A DNA stretch of 28,790 nucleotides from Bacteroides sp. (GTDB lineage: Bacteria; Bacteroidota; Bacteroidia; Bacteroidales; Bacteroidaceae), in assembly GCA_030151885.1 (NCBI GenBank), contig JASLCG010000085.1, positions 1 through 28,790 of the forward strand. Direction: 5' to 3'. The position numbers were made by a program, and so were the translations under genes. A model generated the notes under the pieces. That model did not search any database, had not been told where the DNA came from, and was given only the letters and a program-made list of their open reading frames with translations. Below, piece after piece: positions 8,014-17,041 of this stretch. How positions within the stretch are numbered: the first letter of the stretch is position 1; every line of letters starts with the position of its first letter.

Positions 8014-9867
8014 TTACCACCCTGGGTTTTGATCTTGATCTGTTATTGCATTATTGGCGTTTATTAAGCCTTGTGGTATTGGGAAGAGATACGCTCTTTC
8101 ATTTTTAAACTCACGCTTGTCATTTTGGAACTGTATGTTTCCAATATATACAGCTTTTCTATCGGCCGATATTTCAGGGAAAGTTGCTGGTGAATTTAAC
8201 TCTTCAATAATGCCGTTTGGAGCTTCTCCGTTATTTGCTTCATAACCATACTTTCCCCAACGTAAAAGACTCCAATAATAGTCAGATTCAATAACAAGTT
8301 CAACTCTTCTTTCTCTTTTATAATCTACCCAAGCATCTTGTAAAGAGTTAGCTTCAGATGCAGGTAGTCCTCCATGAATTGTTCTTGTTTGATTGAATGT
8401 GCTAATAGCTTCGGATAGTTTAGAAGGGTCTTCTTTAGCTAAACAAAGTAATGCTTCTGCTTTGTTAAGTAGTGCTCTACCATATCTAAAAATAACAAAG
8501 TGATAATCAGTAAATGTGTTCCAATATATTCTAGGACTTACGTTATACATCGATTTTCTCCAACCATAATTACTTAATGGCACATGGTCACTTCCAAAAT
8601 TGGTTGTTGATGCTCGGTTCATATTTCCTTTTTGACACATATACAAAGTCTCGTTGTAATACTCACAACCGTCATAAAGGATAGATTCCTCAAAACGCTT
8701 ATCTCTATTCTGATACATTAAATCACTTATAACATGTCCATCTTTAGCTTTGTAAGCTAATGTTTTACCAGGTACAATTTCAGCTTCATCATGTGGAGGA
8801 ATTAAAGTTCTAGCTTCACTAGCTGATAATAGCTGTGTGTTTTTCTTGAATTGAGAAGACTCATTCCATCTTACAGCTTTTTTGCTTTCGGCATCAATAA
8901 CTAAATAGTCGTCAACTAGGTTTTGAGAAGGAGCAAAAAACATCCATCCTTCAAAAACTAAATCTGTATTCCAGTGTGGACCACTACCCGTTTTATCCAT
9001 CATAGAGTTTGGCACATTAGGGTGCATACGTATCATTGGTACATTTTGGCACTGTGTATCATCTTTATTTCGGTACGAAGCCAGTAAAATTTCTTGAGAA
9101 GAGTAGGCACCTTTCTCATTGAATATGGATCCGTAATCAGTGTCAAGAGTAGCACCTTCAATGGCATCTACTGCATCAATAGCCTCTTTGAAAAGAGCTT
9201 TATCACCAGTGTAGGCAGCAGCAGTGATACAAATTTCTGATTGAAGTGCTAATCCTGCATTTCTTGTTAATCTGCCCGACTTAGCTTTTTTAGGTAAATC
9301 TGCTACAGCATCACGTATATCTTTTAAAATATAAGCGTAACTCTCTTTAATATCTTTTGTAAGTGGAAGGTTAAAATTATCTTTTTGATCTAAAACACGG
9401 TCCACCCAGATGAATCTACCAGAGTGTCTTGCTAAATCGAAGTAAATCATAGCACGTAGCATTTTAGCCTCTGCAATTGCTTGTTTTTTATAGCTCTCTG
9501 GTAGAGTAGAAGATGCTGTAACTTTTTCAATAATTAGATTACAATTTCTGATTGAACCAAATCGATTAAAGCCCCAATCCCACTCGCGTGTAGTTAATCC
9601 TCTAGCTTCGCTAGAACAAACTTCACGAACAGCAATAGCATTTGTCGTTAGTACTTTATCCATGTACTCGAAGTTCTGATACCAATTAAAAATAGAGGGG
9701 TAGGTTTGTATAATAAAAGCATCTGTAGTAGATGGATTACTCCATACGGTATCATCACTATAGCTTTCTGTAGGTTCTGTGTTTAAAAAACTGTCGCAAC
9801 TTTGCAAAGACATAGCTGCTCCACATATTATTGGTAGTATATATTTTTTAATTTTCATATTATTCAT
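8014..9867 (-). CDS. SusD/RagB-family glycan-binding lipoprotein
   Basis: A 617-residue outer-membrane lipoprotein that would cap the adjacent SusC and bind the oligosaccharide for import. The leader ends LQSC (Cys24), followed by DSFLNTEPTESYSDD, the usual SusD N-terminus. Helical TPR-like segments follow (for example EAKMLRAMIYFDLARHSG), and the C-terminal part has RRVELVIESDYYWSLLRWGKYG and ends LFPIPQGLINAN...QNPGW, the canonical SusD C-terminus. The start codon is 7 bases after the susC stop. A second ATG three codons in (9858) would also leave a complete leader. The ligand is unknown; the GH110 gene in the same operon suggests a galactose-capped glycan. Confidence 0.95.
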   Translation of the reverse strand: MNNMKIKKYILPIICGAAMSLQSCDSFLNTEPTESYSDDTVWSNPSTTDAFIIQTYPSIFNWYQNFEYMDKVLTTNAIAVREVCSSEARGLTTREWDWGFNRFGSIRNCNLIIEKVTASSTLPESYKKQAIAEAKMLRAMIYFDLARHSGRFIWVDRVLDQKDNFNLPLTKDIKESYAYILKDIRDAVADLPKKAKSGRLTRNAGLALQSEICITAAAYTGDKALFKEAIDAVDAIEGATLDTDYGSIFNEKGAYSSQEILLASYRNKDDTQCQNVPMIRMHPNVPNSMMDKTGSGPHWNTDLVFEGWMFFAPSQNLVDDYLVIDAESKKAVRWNESSQFKKNTQLLSASEARTLIPPHDEAEIVPGKTLAYKAKDGHVISDLMYQNRDKRFEESILYDGCEYYNETLYMCQKGNMNRASTTNFGSDHVPLSNYGWRKSMYNVSPRIYWNTFTDYHFVIFRYGRALLNKAEALLCLAKEDPSKLSEAISTFNQTRTIHGGLPASEANSLQDAWVDYKRERRVELVIESDYYWSLLRWGKYGYEANNGEAPNGIIEELNSPATFPEISADRKAVYIGNIQFQNDKREFKNERAYLFPIPQGLINANNAITDQDQNPGW

Positions 9868-9874
9868 TTTAAGG

Positions 9875-12800
9875 TTAAAATCCTAAATTTAAGCTAATAG
9901 AATATACTCTAGAAATAGGGTAGGTATATAAACTTCCATCTCCAATTTCTGGGTCCATACCATATTTTTTAGCAGGGCTAAATGTTAGTAAGTTATATCC
10001 AGAAAGAGTTAACGTACATTTAGATAACCAACTCACCTTTCTTAGTAGTTCGTGTTTAAAATCATAACCTACTGATAGGTTTTTAAGACGAATATATGCG
10101 GCATTTACTAACCAGAAATCAGATGTTTGGTGGTTGTTATTGCCGTTATATCCAGAAGAACTATGCAACCTTGGGTAGCGAGTTTTTGTTGATTCTGGTG
10201 TCCAGTAGTTTTTTTGGAAACCATAGATGATAGGTAAGTATTGGCTACTTCCACCTTGTAATATGCTTCCCATTTGTATATCATATGATGTAGCACCTTG
10301 CCATAACATATTCATAAACCAACCTTTGTAATCCAAGTCAACGGCAATACCATAATTTCCTCTTGGTGATCCTGCTTTGCCTATGCGCCTGTTGTCATTA
10401 CCATCAATAATACCATCACCATTAAAGTCTTGATATTTTAAATCTCCAGCAACAAGGTTTGTTGAACCTGGACGTTTTGGAGTATTAGCTACGTCTTCAT
10501 AGTCTTTATAGAAGCCATCAGTTTTCAATCCTATTCCCCAATAACTACCAACTTGTGTACCCCTTATGTATGGATTTTTAAGTCTGGTTTCTGCCTCATC
10601 AGGGTTTATATTCCATCTATTATCATATAACGTAAAGTTAGTAGAGATACCATATCTTAAATCGCCTATATTATCTTTCCATTGTAGTACAAATTCTACA
10701 CCTTGTCTAATACTCTCTCCGTTAGATTTTACTTTAGGTAAATTCTTGCCTAAAGGTTGGGTGTAACCAACGTTTGAAGGAGAGGCTAAATAACCTTTTG
10801 TAATCATTCTAAAGTAGTCAAATGATCCAGAAAGTCGATTGTTTAAAGAAGCAAAGTCAAAACCAATATTCATATTTTTGCTTGTGTACCAAGTAATGTC
10901 TTTCGATACTAGACTACCTTCACTAAATCCTGGCATATACTCCCCACCAATATATCCACCACGTTCGTGTAAATTATATGATGGTAAGTATTCGTATCTT
11001 CCTAAACGCCCCTCACTACCATCTAGTCCTATTTCTCCATACGATCCACGAATCTTGAATAGGTCTAGTATGTGTTTTTCTCTTAGTACTCTCCAGAAAT
11101 TTTCTTCAGATACTACCCATGCCAAAGAACCCGAGAAGAATGTACCCCAACGGTTTCCTTTAGGGAAGTAGTCACTACCATCGTATCTCACACTAGCTTC
11201 TGCAATGTATTTAGCATCGTAGTCATATTGAGCTCTGCTTATTAAAGCAGCTCTTCTAAATCCTACAAACTCACTAGAACTATTTTTTGCCGAGCTAACA
11301 GGACCAGCATTCATTTGGTCAACGTCCAACAGAAAACCTTGTCTTGAAAGAGAGCTATTATCGTGATCACTACCACTTACTTCCATTCCGACAGTTCCAC
11401 CAACAGTATGTTTGCCAAAGGAGTTGTTATAGTCAGCAAAGAATTGAGATGTAAAATTTCTATGATAATAAGTTCCTTTACTTAGGTTAGGTTTACTAGG
11501 TGTATTAGGATTCCCTTCAAGATCGTATGCAAAAGGAGTCTTCTGCCAAGCTTTGTTTCTATCATTTACTATTGTATAGCTACTTAGAGCCTTTAGTTTA
11601 AGTCCTTCTACGTAAGGAACAGCCCACTCAAGGCCAAGGTTAGCCCTTACAGAGCTTTTTTCTTGTTTAAAATAACCTCCATCACTACTGATATCTATTA
11701 ATGGGCTATCGTTTGTGCCGCTAAATATTTGTCCATCTTTATTGTAACCTAACTCAAAAGGACGTTTGTTTTGGATGTGCGACCATGTAGTATAGTACCC
11801 TCTACCTTGATGTGTATAAGGTTCTTTAAGTTTTAATATATAAGCCTCAACTCCAGATGTTACTTTTAAACCAATCTCTTTGAAACTAGTTACAATATTA
11901 GTTCTAAAATTGTAGCGCTGTAAGTTGTTACTATTAGTTTTGTAGATAGACTCTTGGTCATAATATCCTATGCCTGTATATACTTTTGTATATTCATTAC
12001 CTCCACTAATAGATAGGTTGTGGCGTTGTTCAGGAGCAAAACTTCTCATACATAAGTCTTGCCAGTTAGTATTTGGATACATATATGGATCCGATCCATC
12101 TTTGTATTTTTGTAGAACCTCTTCGGAATATGTAGGAGCTAGCCCATCATTTATTAAACTCTGATTCACATAATAAGCAGCTTCATACGAACCTAGTTTT
12201 TTAGGTAAATAACTTGGTTCACTTAAATTATAGTTGAAACTATAATCAATATTCATTTTACCAGTTTTGCCTTTTTTAGTCGATATTAAAACAATACCAT
12301 TTGCAGCTCTCGCACCATATACTGCTGTTGCTGAGGCATCTTTTAGTATGGTCATTTGGTCAATATCATCAGGATTTAAGTTTTGAAAATCTCGCTCTTC
12401 CGAAATAATATCGTCTATAACATAGAGTGGTGTACCACCTCCTCGAATTGATATAGATGCATTAGAACCAATACCTCCACCCGAAGATGTTACGATTAGC
12501 CCAGGTGCTCTACCAGCTAAAGATTGAGTGATATTAGGAACAGGTGCTTTTACTAAATCTTCTGTTTTAAGTGAAGTTATTGCCGATGTTGTTTTTCTTT
12601 TAGAGGTTGTACCATATCCTACTACTACAATTTCATCAAGCTTTTGTGTGTCTTCTTTAAGAACAACATTAAGCTGTTCTTGTCCTTTATAGGTAACAGT
12701 TTGTGTAATAAAACCTATGTAAGAAAATCTCAGCACATCTCCTTTTGCAAGTGTAATATTAAAGTTGCCATCTATATCAGATATTACTCCATTTGTAGAT

Positions 12801-13312
12801 CCATCTACAGATATGTTAACACCTACTAATGGCTCTTTACTCTCATCGACAATTGTACCTTTAAGAAGCTGTTGTTTCTGTGTCAATTGTTGCACAGGTG
12901 TACTCTGTTTCTTAGTCTCTTTTGGAGAGATAATGATTTGTTTACCAGCTATATGGTAAGTTAAATTAGTATGACTTAATAGCTCAGTCATAACTTGTTG
13001 TACATTGGTACCACTTAGTTGGTATGACGTTGTTTTATTAAGTTGTTCCATAGCATCATCATCCACAATAATGCTGTAATTAAAAGTCTGTTCTACAGTA
13101 TTTAAAAGTTCTTTTACACTTTTAATGTTTTGAACTCCATTAAAGCTAAATGCAAGGTTAGCATTTAACGGCAAGGTGAAAGTTAAAGCAAGTATAGCTA
13201 TACCTATATTTATTAACTTTTTGGTGTGTTTAAAATGAGAAATGAAATACCGTGATTCATTCTCTTCATAGTTTACGATTTTCTTCATAACTTTAACATG
13301 ATTATTTAACAT
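9875..13312 (-). CDS. SusC/RagA-family TonB-dependent transporter with STN signalling domain
   Basis: A 1145-residue outer-membrane glycan importer. After a long N-terminal stretch and a hydrophobic leader (about 31-55) comes an STN domain (about 59-129), the module by which TonB-dependent transducers contact a FecR-type anti-sigma factor. It is followed by a carboxypeptidase-regulatory-like beta domain (about 150-220, GTIVDESKEPLVGVNISVDG), the segment DEIVVVGYGTT, a plug (about 240-350, LAGRAPGLIV and ASISIRGGGTPLYVID) and the barrel, ending ISLNLGF. The STN domain and the neighbouring anti-sigma and sigma genes together indicate a trans-envelope signalling circuit. An alternative ATG at 13288 (Met9) would trim the N-terminus without losing the leader. 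A T-tract hairpin on the opposite strand lies just upstream. Confidence 0.96.
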   Translation of the reverse strand: MLNNHVKVMKKIVNYEENESRYFISHFKHTKKLINIGIAILALTFTLPLNANLAFSFNGVQNIKSVKELLNTVEQTFNYSIIVDDDAMEQLNKTTSYQLSGTNVQQVMTELLSHTNLTYHIAGKQIIISPKETKKQSTPVQQLTQKQQLLKGTIVDESKEPLVGVNISVDGSTNGVISDIDGNFNITLAKGDVLRFSYIGFITQTVTYKGQEQLNVVLKEDTQKLDEIVVVGYGTTSKRKTTSAITSLKTEDLVKAPVPNITQSLAGRAPGLIVTSSGGGIGSNASISIRGGGTPLYVIDDIISEERDFQNLNPDDIDQMTILKDASATAVYGARAANGIVLISTKKGKTGKMNIDYSFNYNLSEPSYLPKKLGSYEAAYYVNQSLINDGLAPTYSEEVLQKYKDGSDPYMYPNTNWQDLCMRSFAPEQRHNLSISGGNEYTKVYTGIGYYDQESIYKTNSNNLQRYNFRTNIVTSFKEIGLKVTSGVEAYILKLKEPYTHQGRGYYTTWSHIQNKRPFELGYNKDGQIFSGTNDSPLIDISSDGGYFKQEKSSVRANLGLEWAVPYVEGLKLKALSSYTIVNDRNKAWQKTPFAYDLEGNPNTPSKPNLSKGTYYHRNFTSQFFADYNNSFGKHTVGGTVGMEVSGSDHDNSSLSRQGFLLDVDQMNAGPVSSAKNSSSEFVGFRRAALISRAQYDYDAKYIAEASVRYDGSDYFPKGNRWGTFFSGSLAWVVSEENFWRVLREKHILDLFKIRGSYGEIGLDGSEGRLGRYEYLPSYNLHERGGYIGGEYMPGFSEGSLVSKDITWYTSKNMNIGFDFASLNNRLSGSFDYFRMITKGYLASPSNVGYTQPLGKNLPKVKSNGESIRQGVEFVLQWKDNIGDLRYGISTNFTLYDNRWNINPDEAETRLKNPYIRGTQVGSYWGIGLKTDGFYKDYEDVANTPKRPGSTNLVAGDLKYQDFNGDGIIDGNDNRRIGKAGSPRGNYGIAVDLDYKGWFMNMLWQGATSYDIQMGSILQGGSSQYLPIIYGFQKNYWTPESTKTRYPRLHSSSGYNGNNNHQTSDFWLVNAAYIRLKNLSVGYDFKHELLRKVSWLSKCTLTLSGYNLLTFSPAKKYGMDPEIGDGSLYTYPISRVYSISLNLGF

Positions 13313-13376
13313 TTGTTGAATTTAATCGGCTTAAGTAACCGGACTGTAGGGCCAACTATATCCGGTTACTTTTTTG
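13302..13376 (+). ncRNA. Candidate antisense small RNA over the susC start
   Basis: Proposed plus-strand RNA of about 75 bases that would end at the terminator at 13333-13376 and cover the susC ATG (13310-13312) in antisense. A possible -7 element, TAACTTTA (13288-13295, one mismatch to TAnnTTTG), would place the start near 13302, but there is no good -33 element, so the 5' end is a guess. Known Bacteroides DonS-type RNAs lie antisense at the 5' end of susC in PULs run by sigma/anti-sigma pairs and repress them. The 3' end is well supported; transcription is inferred. Confidence 0.33.
13333..13376 (+). terminator. Plus-strand intrinsic terminator in the anti-sigma/susC gap
   Basis: An 11-bp perfect stem, AAGTAACCGGA (13333-13343) with TCCGGTTACTT (13361-13371), continues into a T run (to 13375) on the plus strand. 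On the minus strand, the direction of all flanking genes, the stem is followed by AAGCCGATT with no T tract. It therefore looks like a terminator for antisense transcription, although it could also act as a structured leader of the susC mRNA. Confidence 0.6.
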
Positions 13377-13415
13377 ATTAAATGATTTAAGATGTATTTG
13401 TTTTGTGCATTTATT

Positions 13416-14576
13416 TTAATCAATAAAGACTGTGTTATTCTCTTGATAATATTTAGTTTTGGTTAGTGCAGATATTGTCTTTAGAGTTGTATCTAAATCT
13501 TTATTTAGAATGAACTTTCCTGTACAAGTTTTCTCTTCTAGTAAGTTTCTATCTTTATATATAATTTTGACATTATATTGTCTTTCGATAATTTTGAGTA
13601 GTTCACTTATAGGTTTGTTCTTAGTTACAATATAGTTATCCTTCCAGCTGATATACTCATTAACATCGACTTCAGATATGGACCAATTTTCTCCAATTTT
13701 TTCAAACTTTTCGTGTGGTGTTAATAGTTGGTAACTATTTATAGACTCTTCAACCTCAACCTTTCCATTTACTAGAACCACATTAGAACTGGAGTTGTCT
13801 GTATAATCAGAAATATTTAAGGTAGTACCCAATACTTTAATATTCATTCTATTCGTATGGATATGAAACGGAGCTAATGGGTCTTTATGTACCTCCATAT
13901 ATGCTTCTCCAGACAAATGAATATTTCGGCTATCTACTGTAAAGTGAGCAGGGAATGCAATTTCCGAACCGGAATTAAGCCATACTTTGGTTTGATCGGG
14001 TAGTATTACTGCTGATTTTTTACCATATGGAACCTTCAAAATATGGTTACTTCCAGTATGTATGTACATAGGAACACTGTCTGATGTTACCTTTAAGGTT
14101 TCCGAGTTAATAACCTCTAGCGTTATATCGTTATTAAATTCAAATGTATTGTTGAATATTACAAGCTTAATATTGTCTGCCGAACTTATAGTATTAGTTT
14201 GGCTTATATAATGGTAGTGCTTGTCCGATTTGGATTGATTGTTTATAAAATAGTAAGAGCTAATAATAAACAGTACTGATGCAGCAACACTCCAAAGCCA
14301 CTTGCTCTTTCGTGCTGATGCTTGTTGGGTATTTGTTACAGATTGCTCAATCTTTTTGTAAAGGTCATTTTGCTCATCAAAGCAAATGTTATAGTGAACT
14401 TTGTCTATCTGTTTTATAACTTGGATAGCTTTATTTATATGAGGCTTTAGATGAGGGTGAATAAGCATAAACTCATTCCACCTAGCACAGTCTTCAGGCT
14501 TCTGATAAAGTTGCCATTTTATAAAATCGTCAGAATAAATAAAATCTTTATAGGATGTATAGTTGTGTTTCTCCAT
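13416..14576 (-). CDS. FecR-family anti-sigma factor
   Basis: A 386-residue inner-membrane anti-sigma factor. The cytoplasmic N-terminal part (1-91) would hold the cognate ECF sigma factor. One TM helix (about 93-111) leads to the periplasmic FecR domain (about 185-280, with GKKSAVILPDQTKVWLNSGS and HIHTNRMNIKVLGTTLNISD) and a C-terminal DUF4974-type domain (about 318-386, KPISELLKIIERQYNVKIIY) that should contact the STN domain of the SusC encoded next. It lies 84 bases after the sigma gene, the gap holding a small stem (14595-14613). Expected behaviour is release or activation of the sigma factor when SusC is loaded. Assignment is firm; the signal is unknown. Confidence 0.94.
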   Translation of the reverse strand: MEKHNYTSYKDFIYSDDFIKWQLYQKPEDCARWNEFMLIHPHLKPHINKAIQVIKQIDKVHYNICFDEQNDLYKKIEQSVTNTQQASARKSKWLWSVAASVLFIISSYYFINNQSKSDKHYHYISQTNTISSADNIKLVIFNNTFEFNNDITLEVINSETLKVTSDSVPMYIHTGSNHILKVPYGKKSAVILPDQTKVWLNSGSEIAFPAHFTVDSRNIHLSGEAYMEVHKDPLAPFHIHTNRMNIKVLGTTLNISDYTDNSSSNVVLVNGKVEVEESINSYQLLTPHEKFEKIGENWSISEVDVNEYISWKDNYIVTKNKPISELLKIIERQYNVKIIYKDRNLLEEKTCTGKFILNKDLDTTLKTISALTKTKYYQENNTVFID

Positions 14577-14594
14577 ATAGTCTTAAAGTATAGT

Positions 14595-14613
14595 GCCCTT
14601 TTGTTAAGAGGGC
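14595..14613. promoter_or_regulatory. Small hairpin between sigma and anti-sigma genes
   Basis: An 8-bp stem with one G-T pair (GCCCTTTT / AAGAGGGC) and a 3-base loop in the 84-base gap between the sigma stop (14661) and the anti-sigma ATG (14576). There is no T tract on the minus strand. It may tune the ratio of the two proteins, but the function is not known. Confidence 0.35.
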
Positions 14614-14660
14614 CTCTATGTATATAGACGATGGTGGAGATAGTTTGTGGACACAAAAAA

Positions 14661-15209
14661 TCAAAAAGTTTTTAGAAAAGAGAAAATAAGTGTAATTGTA
14701 GGTAAAGCTATATCAGGATTGCTTCTTATCTTTTTGATTGTACGATATACGAGTTTACGAGAAGATTCTGCCGAAATATGCATTATTTTAGCTATATCTT
14801 CGTACTCCAATTCTTGGAAATAACGTAAGTAGAGAATCTCCTGTTGTTTGGGAGTAAGGTCTTTCAGTAAACGGTGCAACTGATGTTTTAGAATACGCTC
14901 TTCTTCGTGGGTGATATAGGTATCTTGAATGCATAACTCTAAAGAAAAAAGAGTTTCGTCTAGCTCTTCATACAAAACAAGTTTATTTAACCGATGGAGG
15001 TCGATCAGTCTGTTCTTTAAACAGATAAATAAATATGGCTTGATCTTATCAGTAGCAATATTAGGCATGTTTGTAAATAATTTTACAAAAACATCGTGTA
15101 TGGCATCCATACAATGGTCATGGTTAAAACCAGATGTACGTCCATAGTCGTATAATGTATTAACGTATGTTTTATAGATGTATTCTTTGTACTCTGTATT
15201 GTCAAGCAT
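14661..15209 (-). CDS. ECF sigma-70 factor of the GH110 PUL
   Basis: A 182-residue extracytoplasmic-function sigma factor. Region 2 spans about residues 10-76 (DAIHDVFVKLF, IKPYLFICLKNRLIDLHR) and region 4 about 113-163, with the helix-turn-helix YEDIAKIMHISAESSRKLVYRTIKKIR. A hydrophobic tail (about 167-182, ending FSFLKTF) follows. It is the first gene of the minus-strand run sigma, anti-sigma, SusC, SusD, lipoprotein, GH110 and probably drives transcription of susC onward. Its own start is preceded by a 409-base gene-free stretch in which I found no full match to the housekeeping promoter on this strand. Sigma/anti-sigma control of this type is common in Bacteroides PULs for host glycans. 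Confidence 0.94.
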   Translation of the reverse strand: MLDNTEYKEYIYKTYVNTLYDYGRTSGFNHDHCMDAIHDVFVKLFTNMPNIATDKIKPYLFICLKNRLIDLHRLNKLVLYEELDETLFSLELCIQDTYITHEEERILKHQLHRLLKDLTPKQQEILYLRYFQELEYEDIAKIMHISAESSRKLVYRTIKKIRSNPDIALPTITLIFSFLKTF

Positions 15210-15618
15210 AGTATGTAAAAAGTACTCTTCAGTATTACATTGATTGTGGGTAAAGTTAAGTAATTTTATTATAAATTATTATAAAATTATTTTTAATAAT
15301 GTTTTATCATAAATATATGACACTATAAATTCATTTGTCTTAACTATATATTGAAGTCAGGTTTTCGAGAAACATTTTATATAAGAAGTGCCAATAACTG
15401 TTTTGTTTATGTTTAAATACCTCTATTCTACAGCTATGGGTGAATGTTATTAGCCACAGAATATGCTTCTTGTATATAAATAGTTAAAAAGGGTTGGGAG
15501 GTTATTATTGAATATTCGAGCCAATAGACTCTATCTTTAGCATGTAATATGTATGTTTGTTGCTTTTCAATAGGGGATATTAAAACTTATTGCCAAATAG
15601 TATTTAAAAATATATGAG
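15210..15618. other. Divergent intergenic, sigma factor to hypothetical gene
   Basis: 409 very A+T-rich bases between divergent genes. On the plus strand it holds a candidate -7 element (15552-15559). On the minus strand I see no exact TAnnTTTG. There is no convincing hairpin, repeat or small gene. Confidence 0.6.
15552..15559 (+). promoter_or_regulatory. Candidate -7 element of hypothetical gene at 15619
   Basis: TATGTTTG, a full TAnnTTTG match, ends 59 bases upstream of the ATG at 15619. No TTTG is present at the expected -33 spacing. Confidence 0.4.
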
Positions 15619-16107
15619 ATGGGTAATTCAAAGTATCAACAGAGTAAGTTGTATTTAAATAGATATTGTGGGGAAGAGGTCTTTCCAGTTGAGGCTGCTT
15701 TTTGGAGAGTGGAATTTGATGCTTTATTCCAGCGTGATCATTTGCATCTGTCTCTATTTATGGGTCAATTAGAATCTAGTCAAATCGGAGAAAATAGTGA
15801 TAACTGTATAATTCGTCCACATTGGGAGCTTTATTTTCCTCTTTTTGATATTCATATAGAAGATTTAAAACCAGGAGTGGAGTTAGAGCTACCATATGGT
15901 TATGTAGATTTTGCAGAAGATTTTTACGCACTATTTACCTATTATGAAAAGGTGCCCTCTTTCAAAAATAAAATGTGGATTACAAAAGTAAAAAATGATA
16001 AGCTATTAATTAAAATTTCTGCTACGACAGACGATGTAGAGTTTTATGATGGCTCTCGTCCTGTGGCACAAATACATACTGAGGTTTGGTTTTCTCCTAT
16101 AAAGTAA
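15619..16107 (+). CDS. Hypothetical soluble protein, 162 aa
   Basis: I do not recognise this protein. It has no signal peptide, lipobox or TM helix, so it is probably cytoplasmic. It is rich in aromatic and acidic residues (HWELYFPLFDIHIEDL, YGYVDFAEDFYALFTYYEK) with alternating strand-like segments, suggesting a compact beta-rich fold. The ATG at 15619 has a plausible promoter upstream, and codon use looks like that of its neighbours. It is followed after 165 bases by a small membrane protein on the same strand, and lies between the sigma gene and the sulfatase gene. Nothing visible ties it to glycan use. Confidence 0.75.
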   Translation: MGNSKYQQSKLYLNRYCGEEVFPVEAAFWRVEFDALFQRDHLHLSLFMGQLESSQIGENSDNCIIRPHWELYFPLFDIHIEDLKPGVELELPYGYVDFAEDFYALFTYYEKVPSFKNKMWITKVKNDKLLIKISATTDDVEFYDGSRPVAQIHTEVWFSPIK

Positions 16108-16272
16108 ATTGTTTGTTAATGTATTGGAATATAGTATATTAAATAAACTTTAAAGTAAAAGGCTACAATAATTAACTATTTTAAATAAAACTGAGTGTTG
16201 TGCTAAACAAAGACTTTTTATCTATTGTTATATTCATATAATTGATAGATTAGTTACTCTAAAGATAGAATT

Positions 16273-16671
16273 ATGGGTAAGGTAAAAAAGGCGTTGTTAA
16301 AGCTTATTATCTTCAGTGGTGTAATATTATCTGCCATTTTAATGCTGATGAGTTTTACTATGTATTCACTAGTAGTAGTAAGTATTTGTGTATATGTGTT
16401 TTGGATAATATTTAAACTCTATTTTGAAGATGATAGATATTATGCTCGGAGAAGAGGGAGAAAGTATAATAGCAAATCTAAAATAAGGAGCTTAGATATA
16501 TTGATAGGATTATCTGTATTGGTGGCACTAATAGCTTTAGGATTTCGATTTGTACCACAAGATAATAGACTGAACAATAGTGCGCTGTTAGCTTTTGGAT
16601 GTATGTTGTGTTCAACAACCTCGTTGTGCTTGGCTAGATTCGATTTAAATAAAAACAGTAAAAAAAAATAG
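16273..16671 (+). CDS. Hypothetical small membrane protein, 132 aa
   Basis: Unrecognised. About four predicted TM helices: about 8-29, 30-49, 75-93 and 103-120. A strongly basic loop lies between the second and third (RYYARRRGRKYNSKSKIR, about 56-73), and the C-terminus is Lys-rich (NKNSKKK). By the positive-inside rule the loop and C-terminus are cytoplasmic. It follows the 162-residue hypothetical on the same strand and is closed by a strong terminator at 16746, so it is not co-transcribed with the sulfatase further down. No functional motif is visible. Confidence 0.72.
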   Translation: MGKVKKALLKLIIFSGVILSAILMLMSFTMYSLVVVSICVYVFWIIFKLYFEDDRYYARRRGRKYNSKSKIRSLDILIGLSVLVALIALGFRFVPQDNRLNNSALLAFGCMLCSTTSLCLARFDLNKNSKKK

Positions 16672-16745
16672 GATAAGAAGGGCTTTTTATAAGCTCTAAA
16701 CGACATTGTTTTGTTAGCTGATGTATTTTATATAAAGTAGAAAGG

Positions 16746-16782
16746 AAAAGGGGCATTTACAATAAAGTAAAATGCCCCTTTT
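16746..16782 (+). terminator. Terminator after the small membrane protein gene
   Basis: A 13-bp perfect stem, AAAAGGGGCATTT (16746-16758) with AAATGCCCCTTTT (16770-16782), and an 11-base loop. It lies 74 bases after the stop at 16671 and separates this gene from the sulfatase. Confidence 0.82.
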
Positions 16783-16957
16783 GTACAACTTGTTTCAATT
16801 AATAAATTACGTAACAATTATAATAAATAAACTCAAAATTACTACATATATATTGAGTGAGTTTGTGCCTTGTTATTAACTAAAAATAAACGCTTATCAA
16901 CTTTAAAAACATCATAAGGAAAATTTTAATATCTACTAATCAATCTATTAGGAAACT

Positions 16958-17041
16958 ATGATTAAAGCATCAAACTACTCTATATATGCTAGTAATAAGA
17001 ATAACAGAAATAGAGCTAATCTTGTTCTAAGAAGATTGTAA
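16958..17041 (+). CDS. Possible 27-residue basic peptide
   Basis: ATG at 16958 opens 27 codons (MIKASNYSIYASNK..., ending LVLRRL) before TAA. AGGA lies a few bases before the ATG, an unusual Shine-Dalgarno-like site for this phylum. The peptide is rich in Asn and Arg. A frame this short can arise by chance in 663 non-coding bases, so this is only a candidate, possibly a leader peptide for the sulfatase. Confidence 0.15.
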   Translation: MIKASNYSIYASNKNNRNRANLVLRRL

